A model generated the notes under the pieces. It was not told the origin of the DNA. It saw only the letters and a list, made by a program, of their open reading frames with translations, and did not search any database. Positions 24,171-32,163 of a stretch of 64,000 bases of DNA are shown here, piece after piece; within the stretch, counting starts at the first letter, position 1, and the number at the start of each line of letters is the position of its first letter. The translations under genes and the position numbers were made by a program. Source of the DNA: Magnetospirillum sp. 15-1 (GTDB lineage: Bacteria; Pseudomonadota; Alphaproteobacteria; Rhodospirillales; Magnetospirillaceae); NCBI RefSeq assembly GCF_900184795.1, contig NZ_FXXN01000023.1:205055-269054 (forward strand). The letters are read 5' to 3'.

Positions 24171-25336
24171 TACCAACCTGCATTGATCAAAACCTATGCG
24201 CCCACTGGCGACGGCCGATGGAGATGATTTTCCATGGCTGGTCGATGAGCCTGTTCCATGCATGGCAGCACAAGGCGATGATCTGGTCGTAGGATTCGAA
24301 GACACGGTTGGAGAGCCAGTTCTGGCGGATGAACTGCCAGATGTTTTCGACCGGATTGAGTTCCGGCGAGCGGGGCGGCAAGGGCAGGATGGTGATGTTG
24401 TCCGGCACGGCCAGCTTGTCGGCGGTGTGCCATCCCGCCTGATCGAGCATGAGGACGGCGTGGGCGCCCGGCCTCACTTGGGATGCGATCTCGTCCAGGT
24501 GCCACTGCATGGCGAGGGTGTCGCAGCGCGGCAGGACGAGGGCGGCGCCGACACCGCGCTCGGGGCAGATGGCGCCGAAGATGTAGGCGGACTGGGTGCG
24601 CTGGTCATGGGGCGCCGAAGGGCGCGTCCCCCGCTTGGCCCAGCGGCGGGTGATCTTGTTCTTTTGCCCGACCCGGGCCTCGTCCTGCCACCAGACCTCT
24701 ATGTCGGTTCCTGGCGGCAGCTTGGCCCGGATCGCCGCCAGCTCGGTGGGGAAACTTTTTTAAAATCCTCAACGGCATCGCCGTTCTGGGCATGATGGCG
24801 AGGCCGCGCCGACAGCTTGCGGAAGCCCATCGCCTTCAATTCTCGCCCCACCGTCGTCTCGTCCAGCGAGATGCCGAAATCCTCGAAGAGCCACAGGGCC
24901 GGATCCTTGAGGCGCCAACGGACGACCCCATCGACCGCCGGGATCGGGCCGCGCTCCACCTTGTCAACCAAGGACTGGCGTTGCTCAGCATTCAGCTTCG
25001 ACACCTGGCCGGGAGCCTTGCGGTCGATCAGGCCCGCAGGTCCGTCCGAATTGAAGTGCACCACCCAATCCCGAACCACCTGGAGCCCGACCCCGCCCAG
25101 CTTCGCCGCGCCGCTCCGACTGCCGCCGTCATAGATCGACGCCAGCGCCAACAGACGACGCGTCTGATCGGCATCATCCGAGGCGCGGGCAAGACGGCGA
25201 AGAACAGAACCATCAAAGTCCGGACGAAGCGGTATCGGGGCACCCATGGCAAACCTCCCACTGTTTGCCATGGTGAATCATATCCGGGCGATCTTGGGAA
25301 TCCCCCACGTGAGTTTCAATCAGCGCAGGCTGGTAT
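24171..25336. mobile_element. IS630-family insertion sequence, copy 2 (different type)
   Basis: An element of about 1166 bases. Its ends are imperfect inverted repeats: ATACCAACCTGCATTGATCA at the left and ATACCAGCCTGCGCTGATTG on the complementary strand at the right. A TA is present on both sides (24169-24170 and 25337-25338); the exact end is uncertain by a base. Removing it restores one reading frame. Its transposase lies on the minus strand and is not closely similar to copy 1, so this was an independent insertion. Confidence 0.85.
24187..25247 (-). CDS. IS630-family transposase of copy 2 (two frames)
   Basis: Frame A starts at ATG 25247, seven bases after GGGAGG, and encodes the DNA-binding half (LASIYDGGSRSGAAKLGGVG, then VVRDWVVHFNSDGPAGL). 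After six A (complement of 24756-24761, GATTTTAAAAAAGTT) the other frame is open without start codon to 24187 and holds the nuclease: VWWQDEARVGQ, VLMLDQAGWHTADK and ELNPVENIWQFIRQNWL give D, D and E. A programmed shift at the A-run is the simplest reading. An in-frame ATG at 25271 is an alternative start. Confidence 0.82.
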
Positions 25337-25977
25337 TACGCCTTCTGCTTCACCGCCTACGAGCGCGAGCAGCTGGCGTCGTTGCCCCGCTATAGCCGGG
25401 TTGGCCTGCGCGTGGTGCATGTGGTTGGAACGGTGCTGCTGGCCGAGGCCGTGCTGGCGGCGCTGGCCAAACGGGGGAAGCTGTGGCCCCGGCTGCTTGC
25501 GCTGGCCGTGGCAGTGCTGGTGCTACAGCAGGTCCGCGCCGTGGGGGCCAGCCTGGACAATGCCCAATTCCGAGGCAGCGAGAGTCCGGCGGCGGCGGCC
25601 CTGGTGGCGCAGGTCACCACCGAGGCGGATTCCCTGGCCCGGCACCTGGCCGGTCTGGCGGCCCAGCCGCCCCGCGTCTACCTCTTCACCCAGGGCCAGC
25701 AGGGCTTCGAGTGGATCATCGCCCGTCAGGCCGGCTTGAAGGCGAGCCCGCCGGGGCATTGGCGCTATCGTTTGATGGAGGGGTTCAGCTGGGGTGCACA
25801 GGCCACCACGGTCTGGACCGGTGCCGGGTCAGCAGAGGATCAGCGCCATCTGTTCGTCGGTGCCGATGTCCTGTGGCCGCTGGTGGCCGACCCGGCCTGC
25901 CTTGTCGACCTTACCGGCTATTTTCTGCTGCGCAATCACGGCGGCGGCTTTGACTGCGTGCCCAAGGCCGGCGGGGG

Positions 25978-27426
25978 TCAAGCCGTTCGGCCGTAATCGT
26001 CCTCGAAGCGGACGATATCGTCCTCACCCACATACTCGCCCGACTGCACCTCGATCATCCGGAGCGGAATCTTGCCGGGATTTTCCAGGCGGTGGGGCGT
26101 GCCGCTGGGGATGAAGGTGGATTCGTTCTCGCGCAGCAGGAAGGTCTTGTCGCCGCAGGTGACCAGGGCGGTCCCGGTGACGACGATCCAGTGCTCGGAG
26201 CGGTGCCAGTGCTTTTGCAGCGACAGCTTGGAATCCGGCTTGACCAGGATGTGCTTGCAGCGGAAGCGGGGACCTTCGTCGATGGTTTCGAACCAGCCCC
26301 AGGGGCGGTAGACCCGGGCCGGCTGGACGGCTTCGTCGCGGCCCCTGGCCTTGAGGTCGTCGACCAGGGCCTTGACCTCCTGGTCACGGCTCTTGTCGGC
26401 GACCATGACCACGTCGCCGGTGGCGACGACGATCATGTCCTCCAGCCCCAGGGCGGCCACCAGCGGGCCGTCGCTGCGCAGCAGGCAGCCCTTGGAATCG
26501 TGGGCGAAGGCGTCGCCACGGATGACGTTGCCGTCGGCGTCCTGCTCCAGTTCCGCCCACAGGGCCGACCACGACCCCAGGTCGGACCAGCCCATCTCCG
26601 CGGGCACCACCGCGGCCTTGGCGGTGTGCTCCATCACGGCATAATCAATGGAGAGCGAGGGGACGGCGGCGAAGGCGGCCTCGTCCAGGCGGAAGAAGAA
26701 CAGATCGGTGGCGCCTTGGGCCAGGGCGGCGCGGCTGCCGTCCAGGATATCGGGGCGCAGGCGGCCCATCTCGGCCAGGATGGCGGCCGACGAGAACATG
26801 AAGATGCCGCTGTTCCAGCTATAGGCGCCGGTGGCCAGGAAGGCCTGAGCGGTGGCCAGATCGGGTTTCTCGACGAAGCGGTCGACCATATGGGCGCCGT
26901 CGTGGCCGGCGATGGACGCACCGCGATGGATGTAGCCATAGCCGGTAGCGGGCGAATCGGGAACGATGCCGAAGGTGACCAGATGACCGGCCCGGGCCAG
27001 GGGCACGGCGATGCGCACCGCGCCGACGAAGCCTTCGGGCTTGCGCACGGTATGATCGGAAGGCATCACCAGCAGCAGCGCGTCGGGTTCGGCCTCCAGC
27101 ACCAGGGCGGCGACGGCGGCGGCGGCGGCGGTATTGCGCCCCAGAGGCTCGACGACGATGGCGCGCGGCTCGATACCGATCTCGCGCATTTGTTCGGCGA
27201 CGATGAAGCGGTGCTCCTGGTTGCAGACGATGATGGGAGCGCCGGTACCGGGCACGGCCTGGGCCCGCAACGCCGTCTCCTGAAGCAGCGAGAGCTCCGA
27301 GGTCAGATTCTGCAATTGCTTGGGAAACTTCTCACGCGACAGCGGCCACAGCCGCGTTCCGGCGCCGCCCGACAGGATGACCGGGACAATCGCCGGCCCT
27401 GCGTCAGCCTTACCCGCCTGCGTCAT
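25978..27426 (-). CDS. manC: Mannose-1-phosphate guanylyltransferase / mannose-6-phosphate isomerase
   Basis: A 482-residue bifunctional type II enzyme. The nucleotidyltransferase half begins IVPVILSGGAGTRLWPLSREKFPKQ and includes MPSDHTVR; the C-terminal cupin half carries KPDSKLSLQKHWHRSEHWIVVTGTA, the PMI type II metal region. It makes GDP-mannose from mannose-1-phosphate and can supply mannose-6-phosphate from fructose-6-phosphate. The ATG at 27426 follows GGGAGG; an upstream in-frame start has no ribosome site. It stands apart at the left of the glycan locus and probably feeds mannose or GDP-deoxysugars to it. Confidence 0.93.
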   Translation of the reverse strand: MTQAGKADAGPAIVPVILSGGAGTRLWPLSREKFPKQLQNLTSELSLLQETALRAQAVPGTGAPIIVCNQEHRFIVAEQMREIGIEPRAIVVEPLGRNTAAAAAVAALVLEAEPDALLLVMPSDHTVRKPEGFVGAVRIAVPLARAGHLVTFGIVPDSPATGYGYIHRGASIAGHDGAHMVDRFVEKPDLATAQAFLATGAYSWNSGIFMFSSAAILAEMGRLRPDILDGSRAALAQGATDLFFFRLDEAAFAAVPSLSIDYAVMEHTAKAAVVPAEMGWSDLGSWSALWAELEQDADGNVIRGDAFAHDSKGCLLRSDGPLVAALGLEDMIVVATGDVVMVADKSRDQEVKALVDDLKARGRDEAVQPARVYRPWGWFETIDEGPRFRCKHILVKPDSKLSLQKHWHRSEHWIVVTGTALVTCGDKTFLLRENESTFIPSGTPHRLENPGKIPLRMIEVQSGEYVGEDDIVRFEDDYGRTA

Positions 27427-27552
27427 CCCAATCCTCCCGCTCTCCGGCCTGCACCGGTGTGTAAAATCAACGCCGGTTTGTGTCAAGGATGGCCGGGCTT
27501 TTCGCCTGGGCGTCGACTATCACGACGATCAGCGACCTTCCGCCCGCGAGCC

Positions 27553-28293
27553 TCAGGATTCGCTCGGCGCCAGAGGCTTGTGCGCCACCAGAATCAGATT
27601 CTTGCCGATGGGAGCTCCCACAAGGCGCTCGATGATCTTGGTCGCGGGCACGAACAGCCGGTCATACAGCTTGATCATGCGGGGGCTGAAGGCCGTGCTT
27701 CCGCCCACCACGTTGATCAGCCACCAGGGCACCACGCCCACCAGATCCATATACCCATCACGGAGCACCCTAAGACCTGCCGCGGAGACGCGCGAACGCA
27801 GATCCTGCCGTGAATAGCGGCGGTGATGCCCGTGCATCCGATCCAGTTCGCTCATAAGCCAGGACAAGGCCGGAACGTAGAGCATCAGATGCCCACCCGG
27901 CTTGATGACGCGGGCCAACTGGCGCAGAGCCGCGATGTCATCTTCCACGTGTTCCAGGACGTTGACCAGGACGACGCCGTCCAGACTATTGTCGGCAAGC
28001 TCGGCCACATGGGATTCCAGGCTGGAGCGCAATACCGAAACATGCTCCAGACTGGCCACTCGACGGGTCAGGGGAGGGATCAGCGGCTCCGATGGCTCCA
28101 CCAGATCGAGGCGGCGGCAATTGGGGGCGAGCAGGATCGAAATGGAGCCGAACCCCGCACCGTACTCGACCACATGCCCACCGAGATATGGCCGAAACTG
28201 GTCGACGATCCAGGATTGATAGCGGGGGGCGTCGGCAAGGATTTCCAGATCCCGGCCTTCATAGTGGGGAATGGGCGAACTGGGATTGCTCAC
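27553..28293 (-). CDS. Class I SAM methyltransferase of glycan locus
   Basis: A 246-residue methyltransferase with motif I VVEYGAGFGSISILLA, an acidic residue in LDLVEPSEP and later VKPGGHLMLYVPALSWL followed by HGHHRRYSRQDL, typical of Methyltransf_11/23 enzymes in polysaccharide loci. A hydrophobic patch near residues 185-200 (GVVPWWLINVVGG) could associate with the membrane. It follows a strong terminator (28358-28432), so it is probably transcribed from its own promoter in 28294-28357. Acceptor unknown. Confidence 0.8.
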   Translation of the reverse strand: MSNPSSPIPHYEGRDLEILADAPRYQSWIVDQFRPYLGGHVVEYGAGFGSISILLAPNCRRLDLVEPSEPLIPPLTRRVASLEHVSVLRSSLESHVAELADNSLDGVVLVNVLEHVEDDIAALRQLARVIKPGGHLMLYVPALSWLMSELDRMHGHHRRYSRQDLRSRVSAAGLRVLRDGYMDLVGVVPWWLINVVGGSTAFSPRMIKLYDRLFVPATKIIERLVGAPIGKNLILVAHKPLAPSES

Positions 28294-28357
28294 GATGGTT
28301 CCAAGGAGGTAGGGCGTTCCGGCGCCGACCTAATAGCACGGCTATGCTCGCAGTACC

Positions 28358-28432
28358 CCAAAAAGAAGAACCCTGCCCTGAACGATGACGCAGACTCCAT
28401 GCGCTTGTCTGCGATCACCGTTCAGGACAGGG
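28358..28432 (-). terminator. Rho-independent terminator of the glycan unit
   Basis: A long hairpin seven bases after the epimerase stop codon: arms 28371-28395 (CCCTGCCCTGAACGATGACG...) and 28407-28432 pair over about 25 bases with one bulge and two mismatches, loop of 11 bases. On the minus strand it is followed by TTCTTCTTTTT. It ends the minus-strand unit that includes the epimerase and the genes upstream of it. Confidence 0.75.
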
Positions 28433-28438
28433 CTTCCA

Positions 28439-29500
28439 TTACTGTTCGCCCGTATAGACGCCGTCCGCCCAGGTGAGGAAGCGGCGCAGACCCTCGTTGA
28501 GCTCCACACTGGGCTCGAACTTGAGCTGCAGCTTGGCCTTGCGGATATCCGGGCAGCGCCGGTTGGGCTCGTCGGCGGGATAGGAATCCGGGTATTCGAT
28601 GACGTTGTGCGCCACCGGCTTGCCGAGCACGTCCGAAATCCGGTTGACCAGGTCGACCATGGAAATTTCCGGCTTGGGATTGCCGATGTTGTAGGCCTCG
28701 CCCGGCACGCCGCGCAGGATCACCAGCAGGAAGCCGACCATGGCGTCGGTGATGTAGCAGAAGGTGCGGGTCTGGTTGCCCGAGCCGTAGACGTTGAGCG
28801 GATGCCCGCCCTTGATCCGGTTGGCGAAGTTGGGCAGCACGCGGTAATCGGTCTCCTGCATGCCGGGGCCGAAGACGTTGAACGGGCGGATGGTGTTGGT
28901 CGCCGTGCCGTGCTCACCGTGGAAGATGTAGCACAGAGTCTCGCCCACCCGCTTGGACTCGTCGTAGCAGGCGCGCGGTCCCTGGCACGACACGTGGCCG
29001 CGATAGCTTTCCGGGGTGGGAACGTGCTTGGCGTCGGGGTCGCCGTAGATTTCCGAGGACGAGAAGAAGGTGAAGCGGGCGCCATGCTCCTGGGCCAGTT
29101 CCAGCATGCGCCTGGTGCCGGTGATGGCGACCTCGAGGGTGGCCAGGGGATGGGCGCGGTAATAGAACGGGCTGGCGATGCCGGCGGCGTGGATGACGTA
29201 GTCGAGGCCACCCTTCCACTTCAGCGGCTGGATGACGTCGTGCTGGATGAATTCGGTATGGGGATACTCGGTGATCACCGAGCCTTCCTTGCCCGCCGTG
29301 ATCAGGTTGTCCGCCGCGACCAGCTTGACCGGCTTCTTCAGCACGTTCTTGTTGAGGTAGGCGAAGATCTCCATGAAATAGCGGCCGAGAAAGCCTCGGC
29401 CGCCGGTCAGGAGCACGGTCTTGCCGGTGAAGTCGTGGGCGGTGTCGCCCAGGCGCTCGCAGATCTCTTTGATATCGGATTGCAGCAGAAACTCGGCCAT
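28439..29500 (-). CDS. NAD-dependent nucleotide-sugar epimerase/decarboxylase family
   Basis: A 353-residue extended short-chain dehydrogenase. The dinucleotide loop is LLTGGRGFLGRYFMEI, the catalytic pair is YDESKR, and the sugar-binding part has TIRPFNVFGPGM and GSGNQTRTFCYITDAM. This pattern is closest to UDP-glucuronate decarboxylase and dTDP-glucose 4,6-dehydratase-like enzymes; the exact substrate is uncertain. The ATG overlaps the stop of the preceding C-methyltransferase (TGATG). It is the last gene before the terminator. Together with the C-methyltransferase and the cupin it may make a branched or deoxy sugar. Confidence 0.85.
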   Translation of the reverse strand: MAEFLLQSDIKEICERLGDTAHDFTGKTVLLTGGRGFLGRYFMEIFAYLNKNVLKKPVKLVAADNLITAGKEGSVITEYPHTEFIQHDVIQPLKWKGGLDYVIHAAGIASPFYYRAHPLATLEVAITGTRRMLELAQEHGARFTFFSSSEIYGDPDAKHVPTPESYRGHVSCQGPRACYDESKRVGETLCYIFHGEHGTATNTIRPFNVFGPGMQETDYRVLPNFANRIKGGHPLNVYGSGNQTRTFCYITDAMVGFLLVILRGVPGEAYNIGNPKPEISMVDLVNRISDVLGKPVAHNVIEYPDSYPADEPNRRCPDIRKAKLQLKFEPSVELNEGLRRFLTWADGVYTGEQ

Positions 29501-30745
29501 CACACGACCTCGACCTTGGGAATGGGGATGATGAATTTTCCGCCGGCCTTGGTGAAGGCGGCGTTCTTCTCGATGATCGGCCGGGCGAAGTTCCACGCCA
29601 GGATCACCAGATAATCCGGCTTCCTCTCCGCGATGACCGCCGACGACAGCACCGGCACATGCATGCCGGGCGTGAACAGGCCCTGCTTCAGGGGGCTGTC
29701 GTCGATGATGAAGTCCACCAGCTCGGGACCGATGCCGAAATGGTACATCAAGGTGGTGGCCTTGGCCGGCGCGCCGAAACCGGCGATGCGCTTGCCCTCG
29801 GCCTTGAGGGCGCTTCAGCAGGGCGTTCAGCTCGGCGCCCAGGGCGTCGATGTCGGCGGCGAACTTGCGGAAGGTGGAGGCCTTGTCCAGGCCGAGGCGC
29901 TCTTCCTCCGCCACCGCCCGGGTTACCGAGGCGCCGACCGCGTGCGGCCCGCCCTTCAGCTGGGCGATGCCGCGCAGGGAGCCGCCGTGGGAGTCGACCC
30001 GGATGGCTTCCACCAGCTCCATGCCCTTGGCGGCGAAGAAGGCGCCCAGCGGCTTGACCGAGTGATAATCCAGGTGCTCGTGGTAGATGGTGTCGAACAG
30101 CGTGTTTTCGAACACGTCGACCAGATAGGACACCTCGAACACGAACACGCCCGAGGGTGCCAGCAGATTGCGCACGCCGTCCACCACGCCCGATAGGTTG
30201 TCGATATGGGCGAAGACGTTGTTGGCGGTGATGACCTCGGCCTTGCCGTGACCGGCGGCGATCTCGCCCGCCGTGTCGGGGCCGAAGAAGCCGCAGATGG
30301 TGGGGATGCCCCTGGCGCTGGCCTCGGCGGCGATTTCCTGGGCGGGATCGATGCCCAGCACTTTCATGCCGGCCTTCTGAAAGAAGGACAGCAAGGTGCC
30401 GTCATTGGAGCCGATGTCCAGAACCAGGCCGCCGGGGATGGGCTTGAAGCGCTCCATCACGAAGGCGGCATAGGATTCGAAGTGCTTCACGAAGACCGGC
30501 GAGGTGCCCGAGACATAGACGTAATGCTCGAACAGCACGCGGGGATCGACCACGTCCAGCAGCTGGACATGGGCGCAATCCTCGCAGAAGAACAGGTCCA
30601 GCGGGAAGCGCTCCTGGGTTTTGCCCAGCTCCTCGGCCGGCACGAAGGCGTTGGCCGGCGGCGTGGGCGCCAGGGACAGCACCATGGACAGATGGGTGCC
30701 GCCGCACAGGCGGCAGGTCTCGCGGCGATGGTGCTGGGCACTCAT
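29500..30745 (-). pseudogene. Sugar C-methyltransferase with single-base frameshift
   Basis: The frame from 30745 reads an N-terminal zinc-type domain (CRLCGG...FFCEDCAHVQ), the SAM domain (LVLDIGSNDGTLLSFF), and VSYLVDVFENTLFDTIYHEH, all typical of TylCIII/NovU-like nucleotide-sugar C-methyltransferases. At about 29808-29810, within a GGG run, the frame breaks after LGAELNALLK. Removing one base there gives LLKRLKAEGKRIAGFGAPAK, the normal start of the C-terminal domain, which then runs to a TGA at 29500-29502. So either the gene is inactive, or the sequence has an error. It overlaps the epimerase gene. Confidence 0.8.
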
Positions 30746-30749
30746 GGGC

Positions 30750-31235
30750 TTACTTCTCTTCCGGCGTCCACGAGGTCAACCCCTCGGCGGCCAGCAATTC
30801 GATGCGGACCACGTCGGCCTCGTAGGCGGCCTGGTCGCGGGAATTGCGCGACAGGGTCAGGAAGGTGCAATCCTCGGGAAACACCATGCCGTGATCGACC
30901 ATGGGCGGCGTGAACATCATCTCGCCGGCCTTGACCAGCATCAGGGTCGGCGGCTCGGTGCTGCCGGTGGGGCGATGCCAGTACTCGATGGAGCCCGAAA
31001 CCACGTAACAATAATGCCAGTCGGTCTTGTGGTAGTGATTGGCGCGCAAGGACCCGGCCTTGGATTCGATCAGTACCGCGGACTTCATCAGCCGGTCCAC
31101 CAGTGGCTGGATGGTGCCGCGCGCGTCGGTGAAGGCCTTTTCCAGCTTCACCACCTTATCGAAGGGTGGCCAGGTGAGTTTCTCTTCCTCGGTCACCGGT
31201 TCGATGTCGTGGTAATGGTCGTGGTCGTGGGACAT
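30750..31235 (-). CDS. Cupin-fold sugar-locus protein
   Basis: A 161-residue protein with a His-rich start (MSHDHDHYHDIEP) and one cupin fold at residues about 55-145: SLRANHYHKTDWHYCYVVSGSIEYWHR has the HxH metal motif, and MMFTPPMVDHGMVFPEDC has the second histidine. Similar cupins lie in sugar-nucleotide clusters, where some are 3,4-ketoisomerases or 3,5-epimerases and others have no known reaction. The start at ATG 31235 is preferred over an upstream in-frame ATG with no ribosome site, inside the glycosyltransferase gene. It lies between a glycosyltransferase and the C-methyltransferase, five bases from the latter. Confidence 0.72.
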   Translation of the reverse strand: MSHDHDHYHDIEPVTEEEKLTWPPFDKVVKLEKAFTDARGTIQPLVDRLMKSAVLIESKAGSLRANHYHKTDWHYCYVVSGSIEYWHRPTGSTEPPTLMLVKAGEMMFTPPMVDHGMVFPEDCTFLTLSRNSRDQAAYEADVVRIELLAAEGLTSWTPEEK

Positions 31236-31251
31236 GGAACCTGCCTTATTT

Positions 31252-31944
31252 TCAGCGAACGAAGCGTTCGCGGATGATGGTCGCGAACACGGCGAAGATA
31301 TGGTGGGCTTTGATCTTCTTACCCTCGGCATAGGTGCGACCGTGATAGCTGACCGGCACTTCGTAGTAGACGGTGCTGGCCGCCACCGCCTTGGACAGGA
31401 TCTCGGCGTGCTGCTCCCAGCCCCGGGTCCTCAGCGCGGCGCCATTCACCAGCGAGCGGCGATAGCACAGATAGCACGAATAGATATCGCTGAACGTGGT
31501 GTTGTTCAGGATGTTGAAGAGGAACGTGATCGCCCAGTTACCGATCTTGTGCCAGAAATAATAGACACGAGTGCATTTGGGGGCGATGAAGCGCGAACCC
31601 ATGACCACATCGGCTTCTAATTTCAGAATTGGCAGAAAGATTTGGGCATAGTCGGCAGGGTCGTATTCCAGGTCGGCGTCCTGGAACAGCACGTAATCGC
31701 CGGTCGCGACCCCCAGGGCGGCAGTCACCGCGGCACCCTTGCCACCGTTGGCCTGATGAATGACCTTGTCGTAGAGCTCCGGGCGGGAATCGAGAATTTC
31801 GCGGGTCCGGTCCCGGGAGCCGTCATTGACCACGACCACTTCCAACTCGATGTCCGGGATGGTCTGGGCCCGTACGCTTTCGAGGACGGACGCGATGGTC
31901 TTCTCCTCGTTGTAGGCGGGGATGATGACGCTGACCTTGACCAT
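31252..31944 (-). CDS. Family 2 glycosyltransferase, DPM1/GtrB-like
   Basis: A 230-residue GT-A glycosyltransferase: VSVIIPAYNEEKTIASVL, VVVNDGSRDRT, NGGKGAAVTAALGVATGDYVLFQDADLEY (DAD metal motif) and GWEQHAEILSKA. The last segment FAVFATIIRERFVR lacks the C-terminal membrane helices of GtrB. Family relatives move a sugar from a nucleotide donor to a polyprenyl phosphate or to a growing glycan. First gene of the minus-strand unit ending at the terminator; the space upstream (31945-32163) is AT-rich and contains no gene. Confidence 0.85.
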   Translation of the reverse strand: MVKVSVIIPAYNEEKTIASVLESVRAQTIPDIELEVVVVNDGSRDRTREILDSRPELYDKVIHQANGGKGAAVTAALGVATGDYVLFQDADLEYDPADYAQIFLPILKLEADVVMGSRFIAPKCTRVYYFWHKIGNWAITFLFNILNNTTFSDIYSCYLCYRRSLVNGAALRTRGWEQHAEILSKAVAASTVYYEVPVSYHGRTYAEGKKIKAHHIFAVFATIIRERFVR

Positions 31945-32075
31945 GAACCGGTTCCGGCGATGAGGGATGGTGGTGTTCTATCCGCCGTCCCGCCGCAGTG
32001 CAACTGATTTAGCCGAGTCGATTGCACATCCTATTGACTGAAGGAAGGCTTCGATCGAGGTCCGATTTGGTCGAG

Positions 32076-32104
32076 TTGACACATATTACCCAGTGCCTTA
32101 GAGT
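32076..32104 (+). promoter_or_regulatory. Possible promoter of the AT-rich acyltransferase
   Basis: TTGACA at 32076-32081 and TAGAGT at 32099-32104, separated by 17 bases, 60 bases before the acyltransferase ATG. A second AT-rich element (TATATAAAAT) lies closer to the start. The region has the same low GC as the gene and seems to have arrived with it. Confidence 0.35.
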
Positions 32105-32163
32105 CCCATTAGTAGAATGTATGGGATGTAGACATACGTCTATATAAAATACGGAAGATTAAG

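Larger units (their letters stand above)
24073..25996 (+). pseudogene. Polytopic membrane protein gene, 5' end lost and split by second IS630
   Basis: Two pieces, 24073-24170 and 25339-25996, join in frame if the element 24171-25336 and one TA are removed. The product then reads ...GLLVTYAFCFTAYEREQLASLPRYSR..., followed by hydrophobic segments and a C-terminal domain of about 150 residues likely to be periplasmic (PRVYLFTQGQQGFEWIIARQ). The YE..QLAS..RYS element with surrounding membrane helices recalls polymerases or GT-C proteins of polysaccharide loci, but I cannot name the family. The N-terminal part is missing, because the left side abuts the first IS630 and beyond it a dioxygenase gene. 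The 3' end overlaps manC by 19 bases, tail to tail. Confidence 0.6.

Noticed and set aside
23020-25336. A composite transposon bounded by two IS630 copies
   Set aside because: The two elements have different ends and different transposases, are in opposite orientation and enclose only about 100 bases of gene fragment.
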